Below are positions 17,600 to 26,803 of a stretch of DNA of 64,000 nt, in pieces. The notes beneath the pieces were generated by a model that saw only the letters and a list, made by a program, of their open reading frames with translations, ran no database searches and was not told the DNA's origin. Source of the DNA: Splendidivirga corallicola. GTDB taxonomy: Bacteria; Bacteroidota; Bacteroidia; Cytophagales; Cyclobacteriaceae. The DNA is taken from assembly GCA_030442035.1 (NCBI GenBank), contig JAUJEA010000006.1:62001-126000 (forward strand). Direction: 5' to 3'. Positions within the stretch are counted from its first letter, which is position 1, and each line of letters starts with the position of its first letter. The translations under genes were made by a program, and so were the position numbers.

Positions 17600-18748
17600 T
17601 CAGAGCTTATGAATTTTTTTTACTTGCTTCATAAAAGCTTTTAAAAACTGCTTTTTGGGAGCAAGATCCATAATTTCCATTTCTTCCTTTAAGTTGGTTT
17701 CCTCATCTAAAAATTTAAGTACCTTTCGAGGGTCATTCTTTTTAAAAAGATCAGTAAAAAAGTCCTTGGCAGGGTATAGGTTATTCTTTAGAACGTTCAG
17801 CAATATACTATCATAAAGTCTGAAGCGTTTCGGTGAGTATAAGCTTTTATTAATTGGTGGTTTTCCGGCTTCCAGATTTTTAACTATTTTCTTTACGTTT
17901 TTCTGAATCTTTAAAAAAGTATAACCTGTTGATGCCTTGGTATATCCTCCTGTCGTTCCGATGTAAATGATCCTGCCCTTTTTCTTTGGGAAGGGAAAAT
18001 CAGTCATCGGGATAATGCCAAACTCCTCCTCTTCAATGGCGTAATCCTTAACCTTTAATTGATCTAACAGGTATTTTTTTAATCCTTTCTCGTATTCGTT
18101 CTCTTCGAGCAGCTGTTCAGAAAAAATAGTGTACTCGATTAAAGCTTCGTTTTCTGACGTTGGCAATACATAACAAAACCTCGTGTCGTTGTGTTGCTTT
18201 ACCCTGAAATCCATATAAGTCATTACCTCAGGATTGAATACAGGCTTTTCCGTCCTGATAAACCAACCCTTAAAATGCTGTAATAATGTATTGTATTTCC
18301 CTGGTATCTCCAGCTCATCCCAGTGTTGAAAGCTATTGAAGATAAGGTCCGCATATATTCTCTGACCTCCAACTTCAACATAGCCCTTAGGAGATGCTGC
18401 TTCTATGTTTGCAGTTCTATAGGTGATATTGTCATTGAGTGACAGTTCTTTATGAGCATGTTTATAAAAATCAATGCTTCTGACCATCTTGTATTGGTAG
18501 GGCGATAACTGAAGTCGCTGGTCAAAATTGTTCCCATAGAAATTCGCCAGGCTCCACTTCTTGCTGATTATATGCTCCAATTCATTATCTCCTTGCTCCC
18601 AAAAACACCATGTTCTATCATTCTTATTTTTTTTATCCCTGTCAATGATTAATATGGATTTATTCCTTGAGGATCCTTTAGTAAACTCAAGCGCAAGCAT
18701 TAATCCTGCACAGCCACCCCCAGCTATGATGTAATCATATTTTTCCAT
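17600..18748 (-). CDS. crtY: Lycopene beta-cyclase (CrtY type)
   Basis: The 382-residue flavoprotein-like enzyme cyclises the ends of lycopene to beta-ionone rings in carotenoid synthesis. The N-terminus has the dinucleotide-binding fingerprint DYIIAGGGCAGLMLA and a distal acidic IIDRD at the end of the second strand. The motif DRTWCFWE is characteristic of CrtY-type cyclases, as is the C-terminal-half IIYIGTTGGYTKASTGYTF. Length is normal. Other carotenoid genes (crtB, crtI, crtZ) are not in the window, so it is a separated member of the pathway. Confidence 0.92.
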   Translation of the reverse strand: MEKYDYIIAGGGCAGLMLALEFTKGSSRNKSILIIDRDKKNKNDRTWCFWEQGDNELEHIISKKWSLANFYGNNFDQRLQLSPYQYKMVRSIDFYKHAHKELSLNDNITYRTANIEAASPKGYVEVGGQRIYADLIFNSFQHWDELEIPGKYNTLLQHFKGWFIRTEKPVFNPEVMTYMDFRVKQHNDTRFCYVLPTSENEALIEYTIFSEQLLEENEYEKGLKKYLLDQLKVKDYAIEEEEFGIIPMTDFPFPKKKGRIIYIGTTGGYTKASTGYTFLKIQKNVKKIVKNLEAGKPPINKSLYSPKRFRLYDSILLNVLKNNLYPAKDFFTDLFKKNDPRKVLKFLDEETNLKEEMEIMDLAPKKQFLKAFMKQVKKIHKL

Positions 18749-18926
18749 GATATGATCCTATAAGCCCCAGCTTTAATACTGCCTATTCACATGTTTGGTT
18801 ATTTGCAAACTGGCTAAAGCACAATAACAAATTAGATGTTTAACCAAATATATATAAAATCAAGGTTTGTCCTAACGCTTTCGTGCAAATTAACATTTTT
18901 AATGCACCCCAAGGTATATAAAGCAA

Positions 18927-18949
18927 AAGCCGGTGATAGTCACCGGCTT
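18927..18949 (-). terminator. Rho-independent terminator of the FAS1-repeat gene
   Basis: A perfect 10-bp stem AAGCCGGTGA/TCACCGGCTT with a 3-nt loop lies 28 bp beyond the stop codon. On the minus strand it is followed by a T-rich stretch. Confidence 0.8.
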
Positions 18950-18976
18950 CTTAAACTTATTGTATCAAAAACCTGG

Positions 18977-21900
18977 TTATTGCTTATATAGTCGTATGGT
19001 TTGACTTCCACTGACAGCCTTAAGCTTTACAATATACAGTCCTTTAGGATAACCACTGAGATCAACATTTAAATTGTCGATATTGGAATTATTTCTTTGA
19101 TCCTTACTGAAATAAACCTTTCCGTTTGAATCCATGATCGTGACGTGATAGGTTTTATCTTTCAATTCAGCCCGTATATTGAGTCTATCCTGCGTAGGAT
19201 TTGGATAAAGGCTAAAAACTGCTCCGGAACTTTCTATAGGATTGCTGATCGCATTCCCATCAGATGGGGGCAACAACACTTTATTGATCACATGGATAAC
19301 CCCATTGGTTGCGCCAATATTGGCAACCACCACCTCCGATTCATTGATAAATACTTTGCCATTTTCAATGGAAACCTGAACATCTTTTCCCTGAAGGGTC
19401 GTGGCAGACGCACCATCGGATAAATCCGTTGATAAGATATTGGCTCCAAGGACATGGTAAAGCAGGATTGGCGTTAATTGATCTTTTGTGAGATCTTTCA
19501 CACCACTAACTCCTAATTCTGAGAAAAGTGCATTGAAAGCCTCATTTGTGGGAGCAAAAACGGTTAGCGGTCCGTCTCCGCTTAACGCATCCACAAGCTC
19601 TGCTTTCACAACTGCTTCAACCAGAATGCTAAAATCATCATTGGCGCTTGCAATTTCTACTATATTTCTTGGGATCAACACATCATTGATGACGTGTATC
19701 ACACCATTGGAAGCCAATACATCCGGGACCACGACGTGTACATCGTTGATGGTTACACCCATATCATTTTTCAATACTACTGCACTTCCACCTCCCAATG
19801 TAGTTACAGTTTGTCCAGCAGCTAAATCACCAGCTAATATCTGTCCTGCAAGTGCATGGTACAATAAAATTGGGGTAAGGTCTTCTTTGGACAAATCAGC
19901 CACACCGGATATGCCTAAGGCCATGAATAGTTTTTCAAAAGCTGCATTAGTTGGTGCAAATACCGTAAAAGGTCCATCAGAAGCAAGTGCAGCGCCTAGT
20001 TCCGCTTTAACCACAGCATCATACAAAATGCTGAAATCCGGATTTGATCTGGCTATATCAACAATCGTATTTGGTTCTGTGAACGTAACGGAAATTTCCA
20101 TGCCCGATCCGGCGATTCCTCTGGCATATCTTTCTGTATAGGGAACTGCATTGATGGTGTATTCACCAGGTTCGGGAGTCCAATTCTTATAATCTCCCTG
20201 AGTATCACTAAACAAGGCATAGGGAAAGGCATTTTCAGTTCTTAAATCTTGTCCATTGAGATAGAATTTTACACTTCCCGTATTCATTGGGACAATGTTT
20301 GCCCGAATATTAAGATTTTTGGTTTCCAGGTCATTCAGATTAATTACATCCCCATCTTTGATTTCCTGAATATCCTCATCCGTGTCTGCATTGACTAATG
20401 TATACCCGACAACTTTCCCGGGAGGGATCAATACCCTGTTGATAACGTGGATAACACCATTGCTTGCCTGTACATCCTTTAGAATTACATGTGAATTGTT
20501 GACCCTGATATTGCCATGTGCATCTATGTTCACTTTTACATTATTGCCAAATAAAGTTTCGGCCTCCTGCCCATTCGACAGATCTTTGGAAAGTACTTCT
20601 ATACCCAAAACATGATATAAGAGTATGGGAGTAAGTTGTTCCACTGTCAAATCCTCCACACCATTGATCCCTAGTTGTTTAAAGAGATGCTCAAATGCAC
20701 TATTTGTTGGAGCAAATACGGTGAAGGGTCCATCAGCCTGCAATGCCTCAACCAAACCTGCTTTAACAACAGCTTCAACCAAAATGCTAAAATTAGGATT
20801 GGCTTGCGCAATGTCCACAATATTCCTTGAATCGATAAAAGATATGGTGATGCTTTGGTTCGTTCCTTCAATTCCCTTACCAAATCTTTGACTAAATGGA
20901 GTAGCATTGATCAGGTATTCTCCTGGCTGAGGGGTCCAGTTTTTATAATCTCCTTTGGAATCACTGAACAAGGCATAGGGAAAGGCATTTTCAGTTCTTA
21001 GATTTTTACCATTGAGGTAAAATTTTACACTTCCGGTAACAGCCGGGTTTATGTTTGCCCTGATATTCAACTTATCAGTGTCCAAAGTATTCAGGTCGAT
21101 TATATCACCATCCTTAATCTCCTGAATGTCCTCATCCGTTTCAGCATTGACTAACGTATAACTTTCTACCTTTCCCGGAGGGATCAAAACGCTATTAATG
21201 GCATGTATGACACCATTACTTGCAACCACGTCTTTAATGATAACATGGGCATTGTTGACACGAATATTACCATGAGCATCAATGGTCACTTCAACATTGT
21301 TTCCAAACAATGTTTCAGCAACCTGCCCATTTGATAAATCACCGGACAATACTTTGGCCCCTAGAACATGGTAAAGAAGAATAGGGGTCAATTGCTCGGC
21401 AGAAAGGTCTTCAACTCCATTAACACCCAATTGATGAAATAACTTTTCAAAGGCACTATTGGTTGGTGCAAAAACCGTAAAAGGGCCGTCTCCCTGCAAT
21501 GCTGTAGCCAAACCGGCCTTAACCACGGCATCTACTAAAATGCTGAAGTTGGGATTTGACTGAGCAATTTCTACGATTGTCCTGGAATCTGTAAAACTTA
21601 CAGTAATGCTTTTTTCCGTGCCTTCAATTCCCTTACCAAAGCTTTTACTAAATGGTACCGCATTGATAGTGTAGTCCCTGGTCTCAGGTGTCCAACCTTT
21701 ATAATCTCCTTTATCGTCACTGAAAAGTGCATACGGAAAAATATTTTCTGTTCTTAAATCCTTTCCATCAAGATAGAATCTGACACTACCCGTGGTCATC
21801 GGTACTATGTTGGCTCGAATGTTCAAATTTGATGTACCCAGATCTGCAAGATCAATAACATCCCCATCCTGTACTTCTTGAATGTCTTCATCGGTGTCGG

Positions 21901-22870
21901 CATTGACCAATGTGTAACTTTCTACGTTCCCGGGGGGTATCAAAACACGGTTGATGACATGGATAACACCATTAGTGGCCCCGATGTTGGCAGCTACCAC
22001 TTTCGAATCATTGATTCTGATACTACCATCACGGCTATTGACATGGACACTGATATCATTACCAAACAAGGTTGCAGCTCTTTGTCCATTACTCAGATCA
22101 GTCGAAAGTACATTAGCTCCCAGGACATGGTACAACAAAATCGGTGTGAGCTGCTCTTTTGTTAAGTCCTGGATACCTGAAATACCTAATGCTGAAAACA
22201 ATTTTTCAAATGCGCTATTGGTAGGTGCAAAAACGGTAAATGGTGAACCACTGGCCAATGTTTCCACAAGTTCGGCTTTTACTACTGCTTCAACCAAAAT
22301 GCTAAAGTCCTCATTTCCCAGGGCAATATCTACAATTGTATTTGGCAGGATCACTTCATTGATCACATGTATTGCACCATTCGAGGCTTCTATGTCAGCG
22401 GCTATCACTGAAATACCATTAATTGTTACTTTACCATCATTCTTTAAAACAGTGGCGGACTGACCGGAAAGCATGCTCACAACCTGACCTGGAGCAAGAT
22501 CTGAAGAAAGTACTTTGCCACTTAATACATGGTACAGTAAGATAGGCGTTAATTGTTCCTTGGTTAGATCAGCTACCCCACTAACACCCAGGGCATTGAA
22601 TAAATTTTCGAAGGCATCATTATTTGGTGCAAACACCGTAAATGGTCCTTCTCCTGATAAAGCATCCACGAGCTCGGCCTTTACAACAGCTTCAACCAGA
22701 ATACTGAAGTCAGGATTAGCTTGTGCAATTTCCACAATCGTTTGCTCCTCAAAGCTTTTAATTTCTCTTGCCATTGAAACTTGTCCAATAAGCAGAAAAA
22801 TCAATACGGACAAAGGGATCAGCGTGATTCCTCTTATAATGGATTCAAAGTAGTTGTTTTTGAATAACAT
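18977..22870 (-). CDS. Giant secreted protein: six FAS1 domains, three spacer domains, T9SS sorting tail
   Basis: The 1297-residue protein has a signal peptide (about 1-34). Six fasciclin (FAS1) domains start near 42, 178, 428, 680, 933 and 1068, each opening with IVxIAxxNxxFSIL and carrying GPFTVFAPxNxAF and VIHxIN boxes. Three copies of a roughly 110-residue spacer (opening YTLVNADTDEDIQE, with TGSVxFYLxGxxLRTEN) lie after domains two, three and four. The last 85 residues (from SLYPNPTQDRLN to the Lys/Gln end) are a type IX secretion C-terminal sorting domain. It is therefore expected on the cell surface as an adhesin. Repeat units are very alike, so recombination or misassembly could alter the copy number. 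A single-gene unit. Confidence 0.93.
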   Translation of the reverse strand: MLFKNNYFESIIRGITLIPLSVLIFLLIGQVSMAREIKSFEEQTIVEIAQANPDFSILVEAVVKAELVDALSGEGPFTVFAPNNDAFENLFNALGVSGVADLTKEQLTPILLYHVLSGKVLSSDLAPGQVVSMLSGQSATVLKNDGKVTINGISVIAADIEASNGAIHVINEVILPNTIVDIALGNEDFSILVEAVVKAELVETLASGSPFTVFAPTNSAFEKLFSALGISGIQDLTKEQLTPILLYHVLGANVLSTDLSNGQRAATLFGNDISVHVNSRDGSIRINDSKVVAANIGATNGVIHVINRVLIPPGNVESYTLVNADTDEDIQEVQDGDVIDLADLGTSNLNIRANIVPMTTGSVRFYLDGKDLRTENIFPYALFSDDKGDYKGWTPETRDYTINAVPFSKSFGKGIEGTEKSITVSFTDSRTIVEIAQSNPNFSILVDAVVKAGLATALQGDGPFTVFAPTNSAFEKLFHQLGVNGVEDLSAEQLTPILLYHVLGAKVLSGDLSNGQVAETLFGNNVEVTIDAHGNIRVNNAHVIIKDVVASNGVIHAINSVLIPPGKVESYTLVNAETDEDIQEIKDGDIIDLNTLDTDKLNIRANINPAVTGSVKFYLNGKNLRTENAFPYALFSDSKGDYKNWTPQPGEYLINATPFSQRFGKGIEGTNQSITISFIDSRNIVDIAQANPNFSILVEAVVKAGLVEALQADGPFTVFAPTNSAFEHLFKQLGINGVEDLTVEQLTPILLYHVLGIEVLSKDLSNGQEAETLFGNNVKVNIDAHGNIRVNNSHVILKDVQASNGVIHVINRVLIPPGKVVGYTLVNADTDEDIQEIKDGDVINLNDLETKNLNIRANIVPMNTGSVKFYLNGQDLRTENAFPYALFSDTQGDYKNWTPEPGEYTINAVPYTERYARGIAGSGMEISVTFTEPNTIVDIARSNPDFSILYDAVVKAELGAALASDGPFTVFAPTNAAFEKLFMALGISGVADLSKEDLTPILLYHALAGQILAGDLAAGQTVTTLGGGSAVVLKNDMGVTINDVHVVVPDVLASNGVIHVINDVLIPRNIVEIASANDDFSILVEAVVKAELVDALSGDGPLTVFAPTNEAFNALFSELGVSGVKDLTKDQLTPILLYHVLGANILSTDLSDGASATTLQGKDVQVSIENGKVFINESEVVVANIGATNGVIHVINKVLLPPSDGNAISNPIESSGAVFSLYPNPTQDRLNIRAELKDKTYHVTIMDSNGKVYFSKDQRNNSNIDNLNVDLSGYPKGLYIVKLKAVSGSQTIRLYKQ

Positions 22871-23054
22871 GGTATTATAGTTTTATTGTGTGAGTTAAGT
22901 TGACCAATACAAAGATCAAGAAGTAAACACGTGGAGGATTAAATTGTTTAAAAAATTTCAAAAAAAGTTAAACAAAAAAATTATTTCCAAAGAAATGCGT
23001 ACATCGACTGATGGAAAGGACACGGTCTAAAATGTGGGATCCCTAAAAGAAAAA

Positions 23055-23080
23055 ATCTCTTTCCGAGAACAGAAAGAGAT
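23055..23080 (-). terminator. Rho-independent terminator of the fucosidase/sulfatase cluster
   Basis: A perfect 9-bp stem ATCTCTTTC/GAAAGAGAT encloses 8 nt, and on the minus strand is followed by TTTTTTCTTTT. It lies 60 bp past the stop codon of the double GH29 gene and probably ends the cluster. Confidence 0.8.
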
Positions 23081-23139
23081 CCTGAAGTGGCTAGGTAATT
23101 AACCTAACGTTATTTCAATAAAACTAAAATGCAAATGAA

Positions 23140-26100
23140 TTAATTAATGCTTATTTCATCCACGAACAACCATGCTTTGCCTCCAGACCCACTATGCCAT
23201 GGTGGACAAGTCCCTATATTTTTGGCAAAAACTTTTACATATCTCGCACGCTGATCGGAAAGTTTCTTTTCATAAGCTAACCGTTTAGCTGAGCTTTGTT
23301 CCTTTGGTGTTTCTTGTTGAAATGAAGCTACGGTTTCATAATTTTTTCCATCATCCGAAACAGCAAATTCAATGAGTATGGGTGGAAATATCCAGGGACC
23401 AAGATCCTGTAGAAATCCCGTTTTGATGATCTTAATATCTTTCTTTTGACCCATGTCGATCACTGCCTCGAAATCCACACCTTCAAAGCCCTGCCACTTT
23501 CCATCCGTGAACTTGGTAGAGCCATGTTGACCATCCAAAAGTCCCAATGTACCCCCTGCTGAATATTTCTGATTATACATGGAACTCAAATTAATATTAT
23601 TAAAAGCCGCTTTATTCAAGTGAATTTTGGCTGTAGGGCTATTGATGTAGCCATCCTTTGATGTTATCGCTTTTAGTACAGTCGTTTTATTAATTTTAAT
23701 TGGTTCTGAATAAGTCTGGGAAGACTCATTAGGTTCGCTGCCATCAAGACTATAAAGTATCCTGGTATTCTCCTGACCGGGAATTAGTTCGACCTCTATT
23801 TCATCGGAGAAGATTTCCGTTTCTACATTTTGCTTATCTCTCACACTGATTATTGGAGATGTCGCCACGCTCGCCGGTACACCTTGCATTTTAAAGACAT
23901 AGGCATACATACATGGACGATTCGACTCCTGCTGTAAAGATTCAGGTAATTGTATGGTCAACCCATTTTCATGATCAACTTTCCAGCTTAAATTTTCATT
24001 ATGACCTAATAATCGAATAGCAGAATTTTTATTTGGTGTGATGTATTTACACTGGAAGCTAGATCCCGGCCATTCTAAACTCGCTACATAAATATCTCCA
24101 TTTCGATTAGCGATGTAGCGGATCTTCTCCCCCTCTTTATAATGATCCCACATCATACTACCATAAATAGCCTCACTATTGACTTCCATCCATTTACCCA
24201 TTTCAGCCAAACGTTCCACACTTGCTCCCGGGATCAATCCTTCTGCGGTAGGGCCAACATTGAGCAAATAATTCCCTCCTTTAGAAGCTATGTCTATCAA
24301 GTTGTGGATCAAAGTTTCTGCAGACTTCCAGTTATGATCATTTTTCTTAAAACCCCAGGTATCATTCATTGTCATACAGGACTCCCAATCCAAGCTCTCA
24401 GAATTATGTTCCAGGATCTCTTGCTCCGGAGTACCAAAATCCCCTACAAAGCCTTGCCCTTTGTTCATACCCTGCATACCAGCGCGTCCTTTTCCTACCC
24501 TATTGTTAATAATCAGATCAGGTTTTATGTTTCTTGCGAAAGTATAGAGGTCTTTGCCTTGTTCCTCAGTCCATTCCTCAATCCATTCTCCATCAAATCA
24601 TAACACCCCTATATTGCCATAATCTGTAAGCAATTCTTTTAATTGTGGTTTCAAATACTCTTCCCTGTACTTGGCAAAATTTTCACCCTTGGCGTCCGGA
24701 TGGTGCCAATCCATAATTGAATGATAAAAGCACAGCTTGATACCAGCTTTTTCACATGCCTCGGCTAATTCTTTGAGTAAATCCCTTTGATAGGGTGCCG
24801 CATCCATAATATCATAATCAGATACCTTCGAATCCCATAGGCAAAATCCATCATGATGTTTGGAAGTGATAACCATATACTTCATTCCGGCATTTTTAGC
24901 TATGTCAACCCATTCTTCAGCATTAAACTTTACAGGATTAAACTGCTTTACAAACTTTTCATATTCAGGAACAGGAATTTTTGCAGAAGACATGATCCAT
25001 TCCCCGATACCGCTCACTTCTCTTCCTTTGTAAATTCCGGCTGGCACAGCATAAGCTCCCCAGTGAATAAACATTCCAAAACGCGCATCCCGCCACCATG
25101 CCATACGGTCATCAAACGACCCGGATGCTTCTACTAAATAGTTTTTATAGGAGGATTTATGTAAAGCAAAATTCGAAATAACCGGGCTGGCCATGGAGGA
25201 GGTAATATTGAGGCGAAACTTAGAGGCAGTTGTCTCCGTTACCGGCAAGATCCTTTTATAACCGATAGAAGTACCTTCACCAATTGTTTCCCAGGTCCCA
25301 TCGTTCCATGCATCAATGGTGAAAGCATCGACGCGCTGACCAAGTTTAATGTATTCCTGAATAACAACATTATCGATTGTTTGAGGCTCATCAAGATCCA
25401 CCTCTAAAGAGGCCGTGAGCACATCATCATCAGTAGCCCAGTAAGTTTCCTTATTGCCATCTGTAGCATTCGATGCTGTGAATCGATTGTCATTACCCCT
25501 TACATCGCTGGCGCTTGTTTTCTTTCCTAAGGCAAAATCCGTTTTGAAAGTATTATCGATAACATTTTTTAATGCTTTCAATTTTTCAACATCATTCTCA
25601 TGCACCAACCCTCGTCTGTCAACAGGCAAGTTCAATAACAATGAGGTATTTCTACCAATGGATTGATAATAGATAGTCAATAAATGATCCAATGATTTTA
25701 CCTGATCATCTTCCTCCTCATGATAGTACCATCCCGGTCTTATGGATACATCCACCTCAGCTGGTACCCAGTGTGTACCTCCTTTGTTTCCCGCAGTTAA
25801 CTCCTTATATCTTGGTGTTCCGGCGTAGTAATCATCTCTGTTAAGTGTTGCCCAGCTCGTTTCACTTCCGATGCCTTTTTCATTTCCTACCCATCTGACA
25901 TCAGGGCCTGCATCACTGAAAATAACTGCATTTGGTTGAAGCTCTCTAACAATTTTGATGGTATTTTCCCAATCGTAATAGGTCTGTCTGTTAACATTTC
26001 GTGTTTCATTGGCACCACCATAGTATCCTGATCCTCCGTTAGCACCATCAAACCAAACCTCAAAGATATCTCCATAATTGGTAAGCAATTCCTTTAACTG

Positions 26101-26607
26101 ATTTCGGAAATAAGTAATATATTCCGGTTTGCCATAGTCTGCATGATTCCGGTCCCACGGTGATAAATAGATGCCCATTTTCAGACCATACTCTTTACAA
26201 GCTTCCGATAGCTCCCTGATCAAATCTCCCTTACCATCGCGCCATGGGCTATTTTTTACGGAGTGTTCGGTATATTCGGAAGGCCATAAGCAAAAACCAT
26301 CATGATGCTTTGCTGTGATGATAATACCCTTCATACCTGCTTCTTTGCATACCTTAGCCCACTGCCTGCAATCTAAATCTGTCGGGTTAAAAGTTTCGGG
26401 AGATTCTCCTCCTGTTCCCCACTCATAATCCGTAAAAGTGTTCATGTTAAAATGCACGAAGGCATAATATTCCAATTCATGCCATGCTAATTGTCGCTGA
26501 GATGGTAAAGCACCGAATGGTGGGGGTTCTGAAACCTCTTTGCATGAGCTTACAGCTATGAGCAAAACAAAAAAGCTGAACAGCAGATATTTAGCGCCTA
26601 TTTTCAT
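23140..26607 (-). pseudogene. Tandem double GH29 alpha-L-fucosidase with in-frame TGA
   Basis: One continuous frame of 1155 sense codons is broken only by TGA at codon 670 (24598-24600). Before it: lipoprotein signal (Cys near 22), a complete GH29 domain (about 40-350, nucleophile segment VWFDGANGG), a discoidin-like domain (about 355-490) and the first part of a second GH29 domain (from RMAWWRDARFGMFIHWG). The TGA falls exactly where family members have Trp in xWFDG, and the text resumes FDGEWIEEW. After it: the rest of the second GH29 domain, a chitobiase-type beta domain (ILYSLDGSEP) and a C-terminal discoidin-like domain. A G-to-A change (TGG to TGA), a sequencing error or read-through are the options. 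If translation stops, the 669-residue product keeps one intact fucosidase domain and loses the second active site. Other genes here use TGA as stop. Confidence 0.88.
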
Positions 26608-26803
26608 CTGTTTATATTGTAATTTCTAACCCCTGATTTGTTAATATCAGAAACACAGGATTAACAATTGATCATTCCCATTTGGAACAGAAAGGTCGAT
26701 AAAATTAAAGTGTAGAAATTGCGATCTCCACTACTTTATTCACATGACATTGCACCATATTTGCTATGGTCAAAAAGGCGCTTGAGCAGATCCTTTTTTT
26801 ACT

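Noticed and set aside
19488-20141. Plus-strand open frame of 217 codons inside the FAS1 gene
   Set aside because: It is antisense to the highly repetitive FAS1 coding sequence; similar antisense frames recur at each repeat unit, as expected from shared codon patterns.
23140-24477. Independent gene starting at MQGMNKGQ
   Set aside because: The in-frame sequence between the TGA and this ATG continues the GH29 domain; the internal Met lacks a signal peptide and the catalytic Asp lies upstream of it.
24598-24600. Selenocysteine or reassigned TGA as explanation of the GH29 break
   Set aside because: TGA ends other genes in the window (for example at 10757 and 38362), Trp is TGG throughout, and I see no selenocysteine-type hairpin directly after it; the position calls for Trp, not Cys or Sec.
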